From contig NZ_JOEA01000007.1 in the NCBI RefSeq assembly GCF_000719115.1, positions 248,001 to 312,000 on the forward strand: DNA of 64,000 nt, in the 5' to 3' direction. Source of the stretch: Lentzea albidocapillata. GTDB lineage: Bacteria; Actinomycetota; Actinomycetes; Mycobacteriales; Pseudonocardiaceae. This document shows positions 25,635-34,172 of this stretch, piece after piece. Positions within the stretch are counted from its first letter, which is position 1; every line of letters starts with the position of its first letter. Position numbers and translations under genes: made by a program. The notes below the pieces were generated by a model. That model was given only the letters and a program-made list of their open reading frames with translations, was not told the origin of the DNA and made no database searches.

Positions 25635-27620
25635 ATGCTCTGCGCCATGAGCACGGAGTTCGCCATCCCCGCCGAGGTTCCGAGCCCGGAACGCCCGGCG
25701 CCTCCCGGCGGACCTCTGGGCAGGTGGTTGCTCGCGGACCGGGTGGCGCCTTCGGGTCCCGAAAGCCACGAGTCGCACGCCAGGCCGCATCCGTGGTGGA
25801 AGGTCATGACGCTCACCGGCGTCGACTACTTCTCCACCCTGTCGTACCTGCCCGGCATCGCCGCTCTGGCCGCCGGCGCGCTGTCCCCGCTGGCGACGTT
25901 GCTCATCGTGGCGCTGACGCTGCTCGGCATGCTGCCGATGTACCGGCGGGTGGCGCGGGAGAGTCCCCACGGCCAGGGCTCCGTGGCGATGCTGGAGAAC
26001 CTGCTGCCGTTCTGGCGGGGCAAGATCTTCGTGCTGGTGCTGCTCGGTTTCGTGGCGACGTCGTGGATCATCACGATCACGCTGTCCGCCGCCGACGCCT
26101 CCGTGCACGCGCTGGAGAACCCGTACGTGCCGGAGTCGTTGCACGGCGCCGAGCTCTGGCTGACGATCGTGCTGTTGTTGATCCTCGGCGGCGTGTTCCT
26201 GATGGGCTTCAGCGAGGCCGTGGGCGTCGCGATCCCGCTGGTGGCGGTGTTCCTCACGCTGAACGCCGTCGTGGTCGTGGTGGGCCTCGTGGACGTCTTC
26301 GCGACGCCGGACGCGCTTGACCACTGGGTGTCGGCGCTGGGCGCGCACGGCGACGGGTTCTTCGGCGTCATCGGCCCGGCGATTCTGGCGTTTCCGTTGC
26401 TGGTGCTCGGTTTGTCCGGCTTCGAGACCGGCGTGAGCATGATGCCGCTGGTCGCGGCGTCCGGTGACACGCCGGAGAAGCGCCTCGACAGCCGTGTGCG
26501 CAACACGCGCAAGCTGCTGACGACCGCCGCGCTGATCATGTCGGTGTACCTGGTCGCGACGTCGTTCATCACCACCGTGCTGGTGCCGCAGGAGAAGTTC
26601 GCTTCCGGTGGTCCCGCGAACGGGCGTGCTCTGGCATATCTCGCGCACGAAATGCTCGGCGAGGTGTTCGGCACGGTCTACGACATCAGCAGCATCCTGA
26701 TCCTGTGGTTCGCCGGCGCCTCGGCGATGGCCGGCCTCATCAACATCGTGCCGCGCTATCTGCCTTCCTACGGCATGGCACCGGAATGGGGCCGTGCCGT
26801 CCGCCCCGTCGTGATCGTCTACACGATCATCTGCATCATCATCACGATCATCTTCAACGCCGACGTGAACGCGCAGGCCGGTGCCTACGCCACCGGAATC
26901 CTGGCGATGATGGTGTCGGGTTCGTTCGCGGTGGCGGTGTCCGCGTGGCGCAAGAGGCAGCGCGGCGCGGGAATGGGGTTCACCGTGCTGACGCTGGTGC
27001 TGCTGTACGCGTTGGTGGAGAACGTGATCGAGAAGCCGGACGGCATCACGATCTCGTTCGGCTTCATCATCGGCATCGTGGTGATCTCCCTGGTGTCGCG
27101 CATCTCGCGCACGACCGAACTGCGTGTCGACAGCATCAAGTTCGACGAGCAGGCCCGCCGGTTCGTCACCGACACGATCGAGAACGACGGCCTGATCACG
27201 TTGATCGCGAACCGCCGCCAGGTCGGCGACAAGGCGGAGTACGACGAGAAGGAGGCGGAACAGCGCGGCATGAACCCGGTGCCGGGATCCGCGGACGTGC
27301 TCTTCCTGGAGATCGAGATCGTCGACCCGTCGGCGTTCAGCAACGTCCTGTGCGTGTCCGGCGCCGAGGTGGACGGCCACCGCGTCCTGCGCGCCTCCGC
27401 TCCCGCCTCACCGAACGCGATCGCGGCGATCCTGCTGGCGTTGCGCGACTCGACCGGCGTGATCCCGCACGCGCACTTCGAGTGGTCGGAGGGGAATCCG
27501 CTGGCGCACCTCTTCCGCTACCTGATCCTCGGGCGCGGCGACACGCCTCCGGTCGTACGCGAGATCATCCGCTCGGCTGAGTCGGATCCGACTCGAAGGC
27601 CACGCGTGCACGTCAGTTAG
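25635..27620 (+). CDS. APC-family amino-acid permease with large cytosolic C-terminal domain
   Basis: The 661-residue protein has a Pro-rich cytosolic N-terminus, about twelve transmembrane helices (60-490; family signatures [14 protein letters not shown] and [11 protein letters not shown]) and a soluble C-terminal domain of about 170 residues. It should import amino acids or related cations by proton or ion coupling. GGTGG precedes ATG 25635; ATG 25647 is an alternative. It begins 15 bp after the GGDEF/HD-GYP stop and may be co-transcribed with it. The C-terminal domain includes [12 protein letters not shown] and may be regulatory. Substrate cannot be read from sequence. Confidence 0.87.
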   Translation: MLCAMSTEFAIPAEVPSPERPAPPGGPLGRWLLADRVAPSGPESHESHARPHPWWKVMTLTGVDYFSTLSYLPGIAALAAGALSPLATLLIVALTLLGMLPMYRRVARESPHGQGSVAMLENLLPFWRGKIFVLVLLGFVATSWIITITLSAADASVHALENPYVPESLHGAELWLTIVLLLILGGVFLMGFSEAVGVAIPLVAVFLTLNAVVVVVGLVDVFATPDALDHWVSALGAHGDGFFGVIGPAILAFPLLVLGLSGFETGVSMMPLVAASGDTPEKRLDSRVRNTRKLLTTAALIMSVYLVATSFITTVLVPQEKFASGGPANGRALAYLAHEMLGEVFGTVYDISSILILWFAGASAMAGLINIVPRYLPSYGMAPEWGRAVRPVVIVYTIICIIITIIFNADVNAQAGAYATGILAMMVSGSFAVAVSAWRKRQRGAGMGFTVLTLVLLYALVENVIEKPDGITISFGFIIGIVVISLVSRISRTTELRVDSIKFDEQARRFVTDTIENDGLITLIANRRQVGDKAEYDEKEAEQRGMNPVPGSADVLFLEIEIVDPSAFSNVLCVSGAEVDGHRVLRASAPASPNAIAAILLALRDSTGVIPHAHFEWSEGNPLAHLFRYLILGRGDTPPVVREIIRSAESDPTRRPRVHVS

Positions 27621-27667
27621 CTGGAAAACTCCCCCCGTACGTCCTACTACAGGGGGAAGGACGCTCC

Positions 27668-29203
27668 ATGCTCCGCAGTTTGTTGACATCACTCACTGTC
27701 CTGGGAACGGTGGCGGCGGGGATCGCTCCCGCCACCGCCACCGGTCCAACGCGTTCGTGCGCCGATCTGATGCGATCGTTCGACGTGCCGGACGCCCGCA
27801 CGCGCGTCACGTCAGCCGCGGTTGTCACGGGTGCCACGGAGTTCTGCGACGTGCGCGGCACGATCGAACCGAACATCGGCTTCCAGCTGAAGCTGCCGGT
27901 GCGCGGCTACCAGGGCCGCTACCTCCAGTACGGCTGTGGCGGATTCTGCGGGGCCATCGGCGATCCGGCCTTTCCCGCCGGCTGCGGGCCCGCCTTCGGT
28001 GACGCCGCGGTGGCCGCGACCGACGACGGACACCAAGCCCCGCCGGAGAACCCGTTCGACACGACGTGGGCCGTGTCGGACCAGAAGGCCCGTGACGACT
28101 ACTTCTTCCGCGCGCCCCACGCGTTGTCGAAGGTGTCGAAGCACATCATCTCGGTCTTCTACGGCAAGGCGCCGTCGAAGTCGTACTTCAGCGGCTGCTC
28201 CAACGGCGGCCGGGAGGGCCTGTTGCTGGCCCAGCGCTACCCGCGCGACTTCGACGGCGTCATCGCGGCCGCACCGGGCGCGTACTACACCGCGCTGATC
28301 GGCTACCAGGCGTGGATCGCGCGCAACACAATCCCGAACGACAAGATCGTCGTGCTGCACAACGCGGTGATGGCGGCCTGCGACGGCCTGGACGGCCTCG
28401 TCGACGGCCAGATCGACGATCCGCGCCTGTGCACCTTCGATCCGGGTTCGTTGGCAGGCCGGCTCACCGACGACGAGATCGCCCGCGTCCGCCGCCTCTA
28501 CGCCGGCCCGTCCGACGGCGGCGTGCGGCTCTACCCCGGCGGCCAGCCCTACGGTTCCGAGATCTCGTGGACGTTCTGGCTCAACCCGTCTCCCGGACTG
28601 GGCAGGGGCATCGCCCCCGAACTCGCCGACAACGGCCTGAAGCACCTCGTCTATCCGATCGGCAGGCCGCACTCGTCACTGGAGTCCTTCGAGTTCACCG
28701 TGCGCGAGTTCCGTCGCCTGGTGCCCGAAACCGTGAAGGCGAACTCGCTCTCGCTGGACCTGCGGGCGTTCCAGCGCGCAGGGGGCAAGCTGATCATCTG
28801 GCACGGCGCGGGCGACCAGGGCATCCCGTTCGAGGGCACGCTCGACTACTGGCAACGCCTCACCGGCGGCAAGACCCCGTCCTGGGCAAGGCTTTTCGTC
28901 GTGCCGTCGATGTGGCACTGCGCCGGCGGCGACACCCTGACCGAATTCGACCCGTTCCGCGCACTCGTCTCGTGGGTCGAAGGAGGCCAGGCACCGTCCC
29001 GGATCTTGGCCACGGGACGTGACTCGGACGGCAACGTCGTGCGCACCCGCCCGGTGTTCCCGTACCCGTTGCGCGCCGAGTACGACGGTTCGGGTTCGGT
29101 GGACGACGCGACGAACTTCGTTGCCGCACCAGGCTTCGGCTTCAACGACCGGATCAGGTGGGCGGGCGAGGACCTCTACCGGTCCGGACCCGTCGCGCCC
29201 TAG
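27668..29203 (+). CDS. Secreted tannase/feruloyl-esterase family hydrolase
   Basis: The 511-residue secreted esterase has a signal peptide (1-25, ATATG). The catalytic triad of the tannase family is visible: Ser in SGCSNGGREG (about 175), Asp in HGAGDQGIPF (about 380) and His in MWHCAGGD (about 418). The Cys residues flanking Ser and His (GCS and HCA) form the CS-D-HC disulfide typical of this family. It should cleave ester bonds of hydroxycinnamic or gallic acid in plant material. GGGGGAAGG lies upstream of ATG 27668. Its stop overlaps the convergent iminopeptidase stop by four bases (CTAG). Confidence 0.92.
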   Translation: MLRSLLTSLTVLGTVAAGIAPATATGPTRSCADLMRSFDVPDARTRVTSAAVVTGATEFCDVRGTIEPNIGFQLKLPVRGYQGRYLQYGCGGFCGAIGDPAFPAGCGPAFGDAAVAATDDGHQAPPENPFDTTWAVSDQKARDDYFFRAPHALSKVSKHIISVFYGKAPSKSYFSGCSNGGREGLLLAQRYPRDFDGVIAAAPGAYYTALIGYQAWIARNTIPNDKIVVLHNAVMAACDGLDGLVDGQIDDPRLCTFDPGSLAGRLTDDEIARVRRLYAGPSDGGVRLYPGGQPYGSEISWTFWLNPSPGLGRGIAPELADNGLKHLVYPIGRPHSSLESFEFTVREFRRLVPETVKANSLSLDLRAFQRAGGKLIIWHGAGDQGIPFEGTLDYWQRLTGGKTPSWARLFVVPSMWHCAGGDTLTEFDPFRALVSWVEGGQAPSRILATGRDSDGNVVRTRPVFPYPLRAEYDGSGSVDDATNFVAAPGFGFNDRIRWAGEDLYRSGPVAP

Positions 29204-30204
29204 TGCGGTGACCACGAACCTTCACCGGGTCTTCCGGCGCTCAGCAGGGCGCCTCGCGGCACCGTCCCCGCGCCCCCGTACGTCCAGTACTCGGGCATGC
29301 TGTTGCCCTCCATGATGACGTGCCCGGCGTCGTTCAGGATGACCAGTTCGGCGTCGGGCCACCGCTTCGCCACTTCCCACGCCGTGTACAACGGCCCACC
29401 GAAGTCGTTGCGGCCGTGGATGAGCACACCTGGGATGCCTTGAAGCCTGTCGAGGTTGTCGAAGATGTGGTTCGGCTCCAGGAACGCCTCGTTGCCCCAG
29501 TAGTGGGTCACGGTCCGCGCGAGCCGGTAGCGCGTGACGGGGTCGGCGTACCTCGTACCTTCGAAGTCGTTGTCGCCGCCTGTGATCGTGGACAGGTCCC
29601 ACTTGCTCCAGTCCCAGGCGGCTTTGTCCCTGACCGCCGGATCCGGTGAGTTGAGGAGCTTGTTGTAGGCCAGTGCCAGGTTGCCGTCGCGGTCCTCCTC
29701 CGGGACGCCGTCGCGGAAGGCGTCGAAGTGGTCCGGGAAGAACATGCCGAGGCCGCGGGTGATCCACGCGTGCTCTTCGGGACGGCTGGTGGTGACCGCC
29801 GGGATGATGATCTCGCTGACCCTGGTGGGGTGCTGGATGGCGTAGGCGAGGATGAGGGTGGAGCCCCAGGAACCGCCGACCAGCAGCCACTTGTCGATGT
29901 CGAGGTGCTCGCGGAGCTTCTCGGCGTCGTCGATCAGGTGCTGGGTGGTGTTGTGTTCCATGCTGGTCGCCGGGTCTGCCACCGAAGGGGTGCTCTGACC
30001 GCTGCCGCGCTGGTCCCAGAGGATCAGGTTCCAGTGGTCCGGGTCGAAGTCCTCGCGCCATCTGGGGTTCGAGCCTGACCCTGGACCGCCGTGGAAGACG
30101 CACGCCGGTTTGCCGTTGGGATTGCCGCTGGCTTCCCAGTGGATTTGCTGACCGTCTCCTACGTCGAGCATGCCTTGGGCGTAGGGCTCCACCTGTGGGT
30201 ACAT
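29200..30204 (-). CDS. pip: Prolyl iminopeptidase (S33 alpha/beta hydrolase)
   Basis: The 334-residue cytosolic enzyme removes N-terminal proline from peptides. It has the S33 signatures HGGPGSGSNPRW (oxyanion), LWDQRGSGQSTP, nucleophile GGSWGSTLILAYA (Ser near 113), the acid in GRNDFGGPLY and the His in NDAGHVIMEG. The length and the N-terminal PQVEPYAQGML fit the family. It has no signal peptide. It would use Pro-peptides released by extracellular peptidases such as the one at 6459-8228. Its last codon overlaps the tannase stop on the other strand. Confidence 0.93.
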   Translation of the reverse strand: MYPQVEPYAQGMLDVGDGQQIHWEASGNPNGKPACVFHGGPGSGSNPRWREDFDPDHWNLILWDQRGSGQSTPSVADPATSMEHNTTQHLIDDAEKLREHLDIDKWLLVGGSWGSTLILAYAIQHPTRVSEIIIPAVTTSRPEEHAWITRGLGMFFPDHFDAFRDGVPEEDRDGNLALAYNKLLNSPDPAVRDKAAWDWSKWDLSTITGGDNDFEGTRYADPVTRYRLARTVTHYWGNEAFLEPNHIFDNLDRLQGIPGVLIHGRNDFGGPLYTAWEVAKRWPDAELVILNDAGHVIMEGNSMPEYWTYGGAGTVPRGALLSAGRPGEGSWSPH

Positions 30205-30377
30205 GCCGGGGAGGTTATTGGGGGTGTGGGGCGGGGGCCGACCGGATTTTGAGGGCGGGCGGGTCGGCTTGCGTTCGCGTGTCGCGTTTCAGCGGGCTGG
30301 TCACAGCGGATACGCCGACACGCCCACTGCCGCGGCGGCCGTGGACGTGTGACTGGCGTGCGAGTCCTGGTGTGGCG

Positions 30378-30920
30378 TCAGGACTTCTGCTTGGCGCTGA
30401 TCTGGTCCAGCACCTCGGTCTGCGACACGATGATCTTCCCGGCAAGGGCCTTGGAGCCGATGTGCTCGCCCTTGGCCTGCGCGTCCTTCGCCATGTCCAC
30501 GCCACTGCGGAGGTGGCGGGAGAGGGTGGCGAGGAAGAGGTCGTCGTACTGCTTGCCGGTGGCGGACTTCAGCGCCTCGACGTCCTTGACGGTCATCATG
30601 CCCGCCATCTTGTGCGTGGCGTTGGCGTCGTCGCCGGGCACCTGGATGTTCCAGCTGCGCAAGTAGGTTGCCATCTGCTCGATTTCGCCCGACTCGGCGG
30701 TGGCGATCTTGTCGGCCACGTTGACGACGAACTCGTCCTTGGACTTCTGCCTGGCGACCTTGGCGATCTCGATCGTCTGGCGGTGGTGGGGGATCATTCG
30801 CAACGAGAACGTCGCGTCCGCCTCGTTGGCCGCCGGTTCGCCCGAACTGCTGCCGCCGACAGATGAACAGCCCGTCAGCGCAAGCAGCCCCAGCACGATG
30901 ATGAGCAGACGCGCTCGCAT
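30378..30920 (-). CDS. DUF305 lipoprotein (first of two)
   Basis: The 180-residue lipoprotein has a type II signal peptide with lipobox LTGC (Cys17) and a DUF305 four-helix domain with the MIPHHRQTIEIAK metal-type motif near residue 42. DUF305 proteins are ferritin-like exported proteins of unsettled role, several near copper genes. The LPMO at 31749, a copper enzyme, and the second DUF305 gene at 32503 lie within 2 kb, so a shared copper-handling role is possible by inference. The stretch 30205-30377 downstream shows nothing recognisable. Confidence 0.87.
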   Translation of the reverse strand: MRARLLIIVLGLLALTGCSSVGGSSSGEPAANEADATFSLRMIPHHRQTIEIAKVARQKSKDEFVVNVADKIATAESGEIEQMATYLRSWNIQVPGDDANATHKMAGMMTVKDVEALKSATGKQYDDLFLATLSRHLRSGVDMAKDAQAKGEHIGSKALAGKIIVSQTEVLDQISAKQKS

Positions 30921-30995
30921 GAAGCCTCCCGTCTCGTGTTCCCTGCCGAGGGATACGGGTGGCCGAAGTGTCCGGTTCAGCGAAACTTTCGGAGC

Positions 30996-31469
30996 CTAAG
31001 TGGTTCGGTGGAGTTCGAGTGCCGCGAGCACGCCCTGGACGACGTCGGGGTGGCCGAGCGGGAGCGGTACCGGGGTGGTGTTGGTGTGGGGGATGACCTG
31101 GGCGAACGGCGCGTGCACCTGGATTTCGGGGTCCACCAGCAGGACCGAGCGCACGAGGTCGCGGTGAGCCGCCACGAGATCGAGGACGTCGGCCGCGAGC
31201 GGTCCGCTCGTGACGATGTCGAACACGGTCGGCGTGTCGTCGCGGTGCCTGGTCAGCACGGTGTCCACTGTGGACTTCCAGGTCGGCGCGGCGGGGACTC
31301 GCAGCCACACGATCCGCAGGTGTTCGGTCAGCGGTCGCCAGGTCGCGGGAATCTCGTGGTGGACTGATTCTCCCGCTGGATCGATCACGAGGACAGTCGG
31401 GGCACCTGCGGGTCCGTCGGTGACAACGCCGGGGCCGGCTGCCCTGCTGGGCTCGTCGAATTCGCGCAT
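30996..31469 (-). CDS. Hypothetical alpha/beta-hydrolase-like protein
   Basis: The 157-residue product (ATG 31469) has a Rossmann or hydrolase-like strand pattern (PTVLVIDPAGESV, LRIVWLRVPAA, RSVLLVDPEIQV) but lacks a GxSxG nucleophile; the equivalent stretch reads FDIVTSGPLAAD. It could be a degenerate alpha/beta hydrolase. There is no signal peptide or membrane segment. It is divergent from the LPMO gene and sits upstream of the DUF305 gene on the same strand, 75 bp away. Coding character is good; function is unknown. Confidence 0.6.
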   Translation of the reverse strand: MREFDEPSRAAGPGVVTDGPAGAPTVLVIDPAGESVHHEIPATWRPLTEHLRIVWLRVPAAPTWKSTVDTVLTRHRDDTPTVFDIVTSGPLAADVLDLVAAHRDLVRSVLLVDPEIQVHAPFAQVIPHTNTTPVPLPLGHPDVVQGVLAALELHRTT

Positions 31470-31636
31470 GGCACGGGGATACCCACTGGGCGGAGTTCGT
31501 ACCAATGAGCCGACTGGTCTGATCCTGTGACCCGAATGGTGGAGTCGAAGTCATCGATTCGAGTGAACTTGTTGGCAGGCGGCACTTTTTCGTTCGTGTC
31601 CGGTGATTGCTTGACCGTTTTCCGAATCCCGGTTTA

Positions 31637-31648
31637 TGGTCTAGACCA
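31637..31648. promoter_or_regulatory. DasR-type operator (dre) upstream of the LPMO gene
   Basis: TGGTCTAGACCA is a perfect 12-bp palindrome identical to the core of the DasR responsive element known from Streptomyces and Saccharopolyspora. It lies 101 bp upstream of the LPMO ATG. DasR, a GntR-type repressor released by glucosamine-6-phosphate, controls chitin and GlcNAc genes, which fits a chitin-active LPMO. The dasR gene itself is not in the window. Confidence 0.85.
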
Positions 31649-31748
31649 CAGACCGAAACTGGATCGGCGAGCGATCTAGAGCGCTCCCGGTTCCCTCCCC
31701 CTGCCTACGGGTCAACCCGTTCGGGAACGATCCAAGGAGTTCGGACGA

Positions 31749-32498
31749 ATGAAACTCATGCGTAAAGCGGCGCTCGTCATGGCCGCTGTCCCTGCCATCG
31801 TCTTCATCACGCCGGTCGGTTCGGCGAGCGCGCACGGTTACGTGTCGTCGCCGGCCAGCCGTTCGGCGCAGTGTGCCAGGGGAGACGTCTCCGTCGACCT
31901 CTGCGGCCAGGCGAAGTACGAGCCGCAGAGTGCCGAAGGCCCCAAGGGCCTGAAGAACTGCAGCGGTGCGAACGGTGCTTTCGCGCCTCTCGACAACGAC
32001 GGGCTGCCCTGGAAGGTCACCAACACCGGTCAGACCCTGTCGCTGACGTGGACCTTCACCGCCCGCCACGCCACGCGTGACTACGAGTACTTCATCGGCG
32101 GCACGCGCGTCGGTTACGTCGCCGGCAACAACCAGCAGCCGACCAACCCGACCACGCACACGATCAACCTCGGCGGGTTCTCCGGCCGCCAGAAGCTGTA
32201 CGCGATCTGGAACATCGGCGACACGGTCAACGCGTTCTACTCGTGCATCGACCTCAACATCAACGGTGGTGGAGGCACGACCCCGCCGCCCACCACCACG
32301 ACCACCACCCCTCCTCCCACCACGACGTCCAGCACCACGACGCCACCGCCCGCCGGTGGCACGTGGGCGGCGAACACCTCCTACGCGACCGGATCGACCG
32401 TCACCTACGGCGGTTCGACCTACCGCTGCCGGCAGGCGCACACGTCACTGACCGGCTGGGAACCGCCGAACGTGGCGGCGCTGTGGGAGAAGGTCTGA
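31749..32498 (+). CDS. AA10 lytic polysaccharide monooxygenase with C-terminal CBM5/12
   Basis: The 249-residue secreted copper enzyme has a signal peptide cut at SASA|HGYV, exposing the N-terminal His of the copper brace. The second His is in FTARHATRDYEYFIG, and the axial aromatic position lies in NAFYSCIDL. A Pro/Thr linker (about 175-200) leads to a chitin-binding CBM5/12 (TWAANTSYATGSTVTYGGS, ending LWEKV). It should oxidatively cleave crystalline chitin. CAAGGAG precedes the start. Expression should be induced by chitin breakdown products through the dre at 31637. A DUF305 lipoprotein gene starts four bases after its stop. Confidence 0.93.
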   Translation: MKLMRKAALVMAAVPAIVFITPVGSASAHGYVSSPASRSAQCARGDVSVDLCGQAKYEPQSAEGPKGLKNCSGANGAFAPLDNDGLPWKVTNTGQTLSLTWTFTARHATRDYEYFIGGTRVGYVAGNNQQPTNPTTHTINLGGFSGRQKLYAIWNIGDTVNAFYSCIDLNINGGGGTTPPPTTTTTTPPPTTTSSTTTPPPAGGTWAANTSYATGSTVTYGGSTYRCRQAHTSLTGWEPPNVAALWEKV

Positions 32499-32502
32499 CC
32501 TG

Positions 32503-33099
32503 ATGAAGCGCCTGGTGATCGCGGCCGCGGTCCTGGCGCTGGCGGGGTGCGGCGGAGAGGCGGTCGTGCCGGAGGGCCAAGGAGCCCACGGGCACGGCGC
32601 GAGCTCCGCCGCACCACCCGTTCCTGCCGCCAGTGCGAGGTTCAACGACGCGGACGTGATGTTCGTGCAGATGATGGTGGACCACCTGCAACTCGGCATC
32701 AGCCTCTCGCAGGTCGGCCTGGCGAAGGCGACCACGCAGGAGGCGAAGGACCTCGCGGGCGCGATCGACGTGACGCAGCGCGAGGAACTCACGATGCTCA
32801 AGTCGTGGCTGAAGCTCTGGGGCAAGCCGGAGGGCGACGGTGCCGACCTGCACGCCGCCCACGGCGGCCAGCCGCTGCTCGACGACAAGGTCATCAACGA
32901 GACCAAGGAGAAGAGCGGAGCCGAGTTCGACCAGCTCTTCCTCAACCTGATGACCGGGCATCAGGGTGCCGGCGTGGAGATGGCGCTCACGGAGAAGAAG
33001 GACGGCATGAACCCCGAGACGACGGCCTACGCGGAACGGGTGGTCAACACCCGGCAAGGCCAGATCTCGCAGATGCTGAAGATCATCGGCGGGGCGTAG
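32503..33099 (+). CDS. DUF305 lipoprotein (second of two)
   Basis: The 198-residue lipoprotein has lipobox LAGC (Cys16), a His-rich spacer (GQGAHGHGASS) and a DUF305 domain with MMVDHLQLGISLSQ and MTGHQGAGVEMA. The His/Met-rich character suggests metal binding. It begins four bases after the LPMO stop and is almost certainly co-transcribed with it, under the same DasR-type control. It may help supply or protect copper for the LPMO; this is an inference from position and composition. Confidence 0.87.
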   Translation: MKRLVIAAAVLALAGCGGEAVVPEGQGAHGHGASSAAPPVPAASARFNDADVMFVQMMVDHLQLGISLSQVGLAKATTQEAKDLAGAIDVTQREELTMLKSWLKLWGKPEGDGADLHAAHGGQPLLDDKVINETKEKSGAEFDQLFLNLMTGHQGAGVEMALTEKKDGMNPETTAYAERVVNTRQGQISQMLKIIGGA

Positions 33100-33149
33100 G
33101 TCAGCGTTTCACCAGGGTTTGGTCAGCGGCCCGGCGTTGCATCCCGAGC

Positions 33150-34172
33150 ATGGACGTACTGATCTCGGGAGCGGGAATCGCCGGGCCCGCTCTCGCGCAC
33201 TGGCTGACGCGTTTCGGCTTCTCCCCGGTGGTGGTCGAGCGGGCGCCGTCGCTGCGTGACGGTGGTCAGGCCGTGGACTTCCGTGGCGAGGCGCACCTGT
33301 CCGTGCTCAGGCGGATGGGTGTGCTCGACGCGGTGTTCGCCGCGCAGACCACGCCGCGTGACATGGTGTTCCGCGGCGTCGACGGACGCGAGCGGGCACG
33401 GCTGCCCGCAGCGTTCACCGCCGGGGACGTGGAGATCCGCCGCGGTGATCTGTCGCGTCTGCTGTACGAGCAGACCGCCTCCGACGTGGAGTACGTGTTC
33501 GGCGACTGGATCACGGCGCTGCACGACGACGGCGCCGGCGTGGACGTCACGTTCGCGCACGGGAGATCACGGCGGTTCGACTTCGTGATCGGCGCGGACG
33601 GGATGCGGTCCGGGGTGCGGCGGCTGGTCTTCCCGGAGTACCGGCCGAAGTTCCAGGGCTACTACTTCGCGATCTGGGACGCGGAGGGCGACGACCGGGA
33701 CCTGACCTGCTCACCGGGAGTGCTGACCTCACCGGGGTGGCTGCTGTACAAGTCGCCGATCCCTCCCGAACTGATGCCGGACGAGGTGGTGGCGCAGGGC
33801 GTCTACTTCGACTCGATCAGCCAGGTGCGCATGCCCGCGGTGAGTTCCGGGCGGGTCACGCTGATCGGCGACGCCGGATACGGATCCACGCTGGGCGGCA
33901 TGGGAACCGGGCTCGCGGTCGTCTCGGCCTACGTCCTGGCGGGGGAGATGGCGGCGGGAGGCGACGCCTTCGCCCGGTACGAGGCACTGATCGGGCCGTA
34001 CGCCCGCGGCAGCCAGGGTAACCCTGGGCCGTTCCTCGCACCCGGCAGCAGGCTCGGGATGTGGGTGCGGGACCGGATGTTCGGGCTGCTCCCGAAGATG
34101 CCGATGTTCGCGCGGATGGATCTGCGGGCCGCTACCGCGATCACACTTCCCGACTACGCCACAGTTCACTGA
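33150..34172 (+). CDS. FAD-dependent monooxygenase, internally shortened
   Basis: The 340-residue protein of the PHBH/phenol hydroxylase fold has the dinucleotide motif ISGAGIAGPALA, the DG motif FVIGADGMRSGVRR and the GD motif RVTLIGDAGYGS. Family members are usually near 390-400 residues. Compared with remembered relatives, about 45-50 residues seem missing between GWLLYKSP (about 205) and YFDSISQVRM (about 225), the part that normally shapes the substrate-domain sheet. It may be inactive or altered. ATG 33150 fits the family start. It overlaps the convergent SARP gene by 32 bp. Confidence 0.82.
   Translation: MDVLISGAGIAGPALAHWLTRFGFSPVVVERAPSLRDGGQAVDFRGEAHLSVLRRMGVLDAVFAAQTTPRDMVFRGVDGRERARLPAAFTAGDVEIRRGDLSRLLYEQTASDVEYVFGDWITALHDDGAGVDVTFAHGRSRRFDFVIGADGMRSGVRRLVFPEYRPKFQGYYFAIWDAEGDDRDLTCSPGVLTSPGWLLYKSPIPPELMPDEVVAQGVYFDSISQVRMPAVSSGRVTLIGDAGYGSTLGGMGTGLAVVSAYVLAGEMAAGGDAFARYEALIGPYARGSQGNPGPFLAPGSRLGMWVRDRMFGLLPKMPMFARMDLRAATAITLPDYATVH

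Noticed and set aside
25620..27380. A 586-residue minus-strand open frame over the permease gene
   Set aside because: His/Arg-rich low-complexity shadow; the plus-strand permease has twelve transmembrane helices and family motifs.
32281..32350. Pro/Thr codon repeats in the LPMO gene as a regulatory repeat
   Set aside because: They encode the flexible linker between catalytic and chitin-binding domains.
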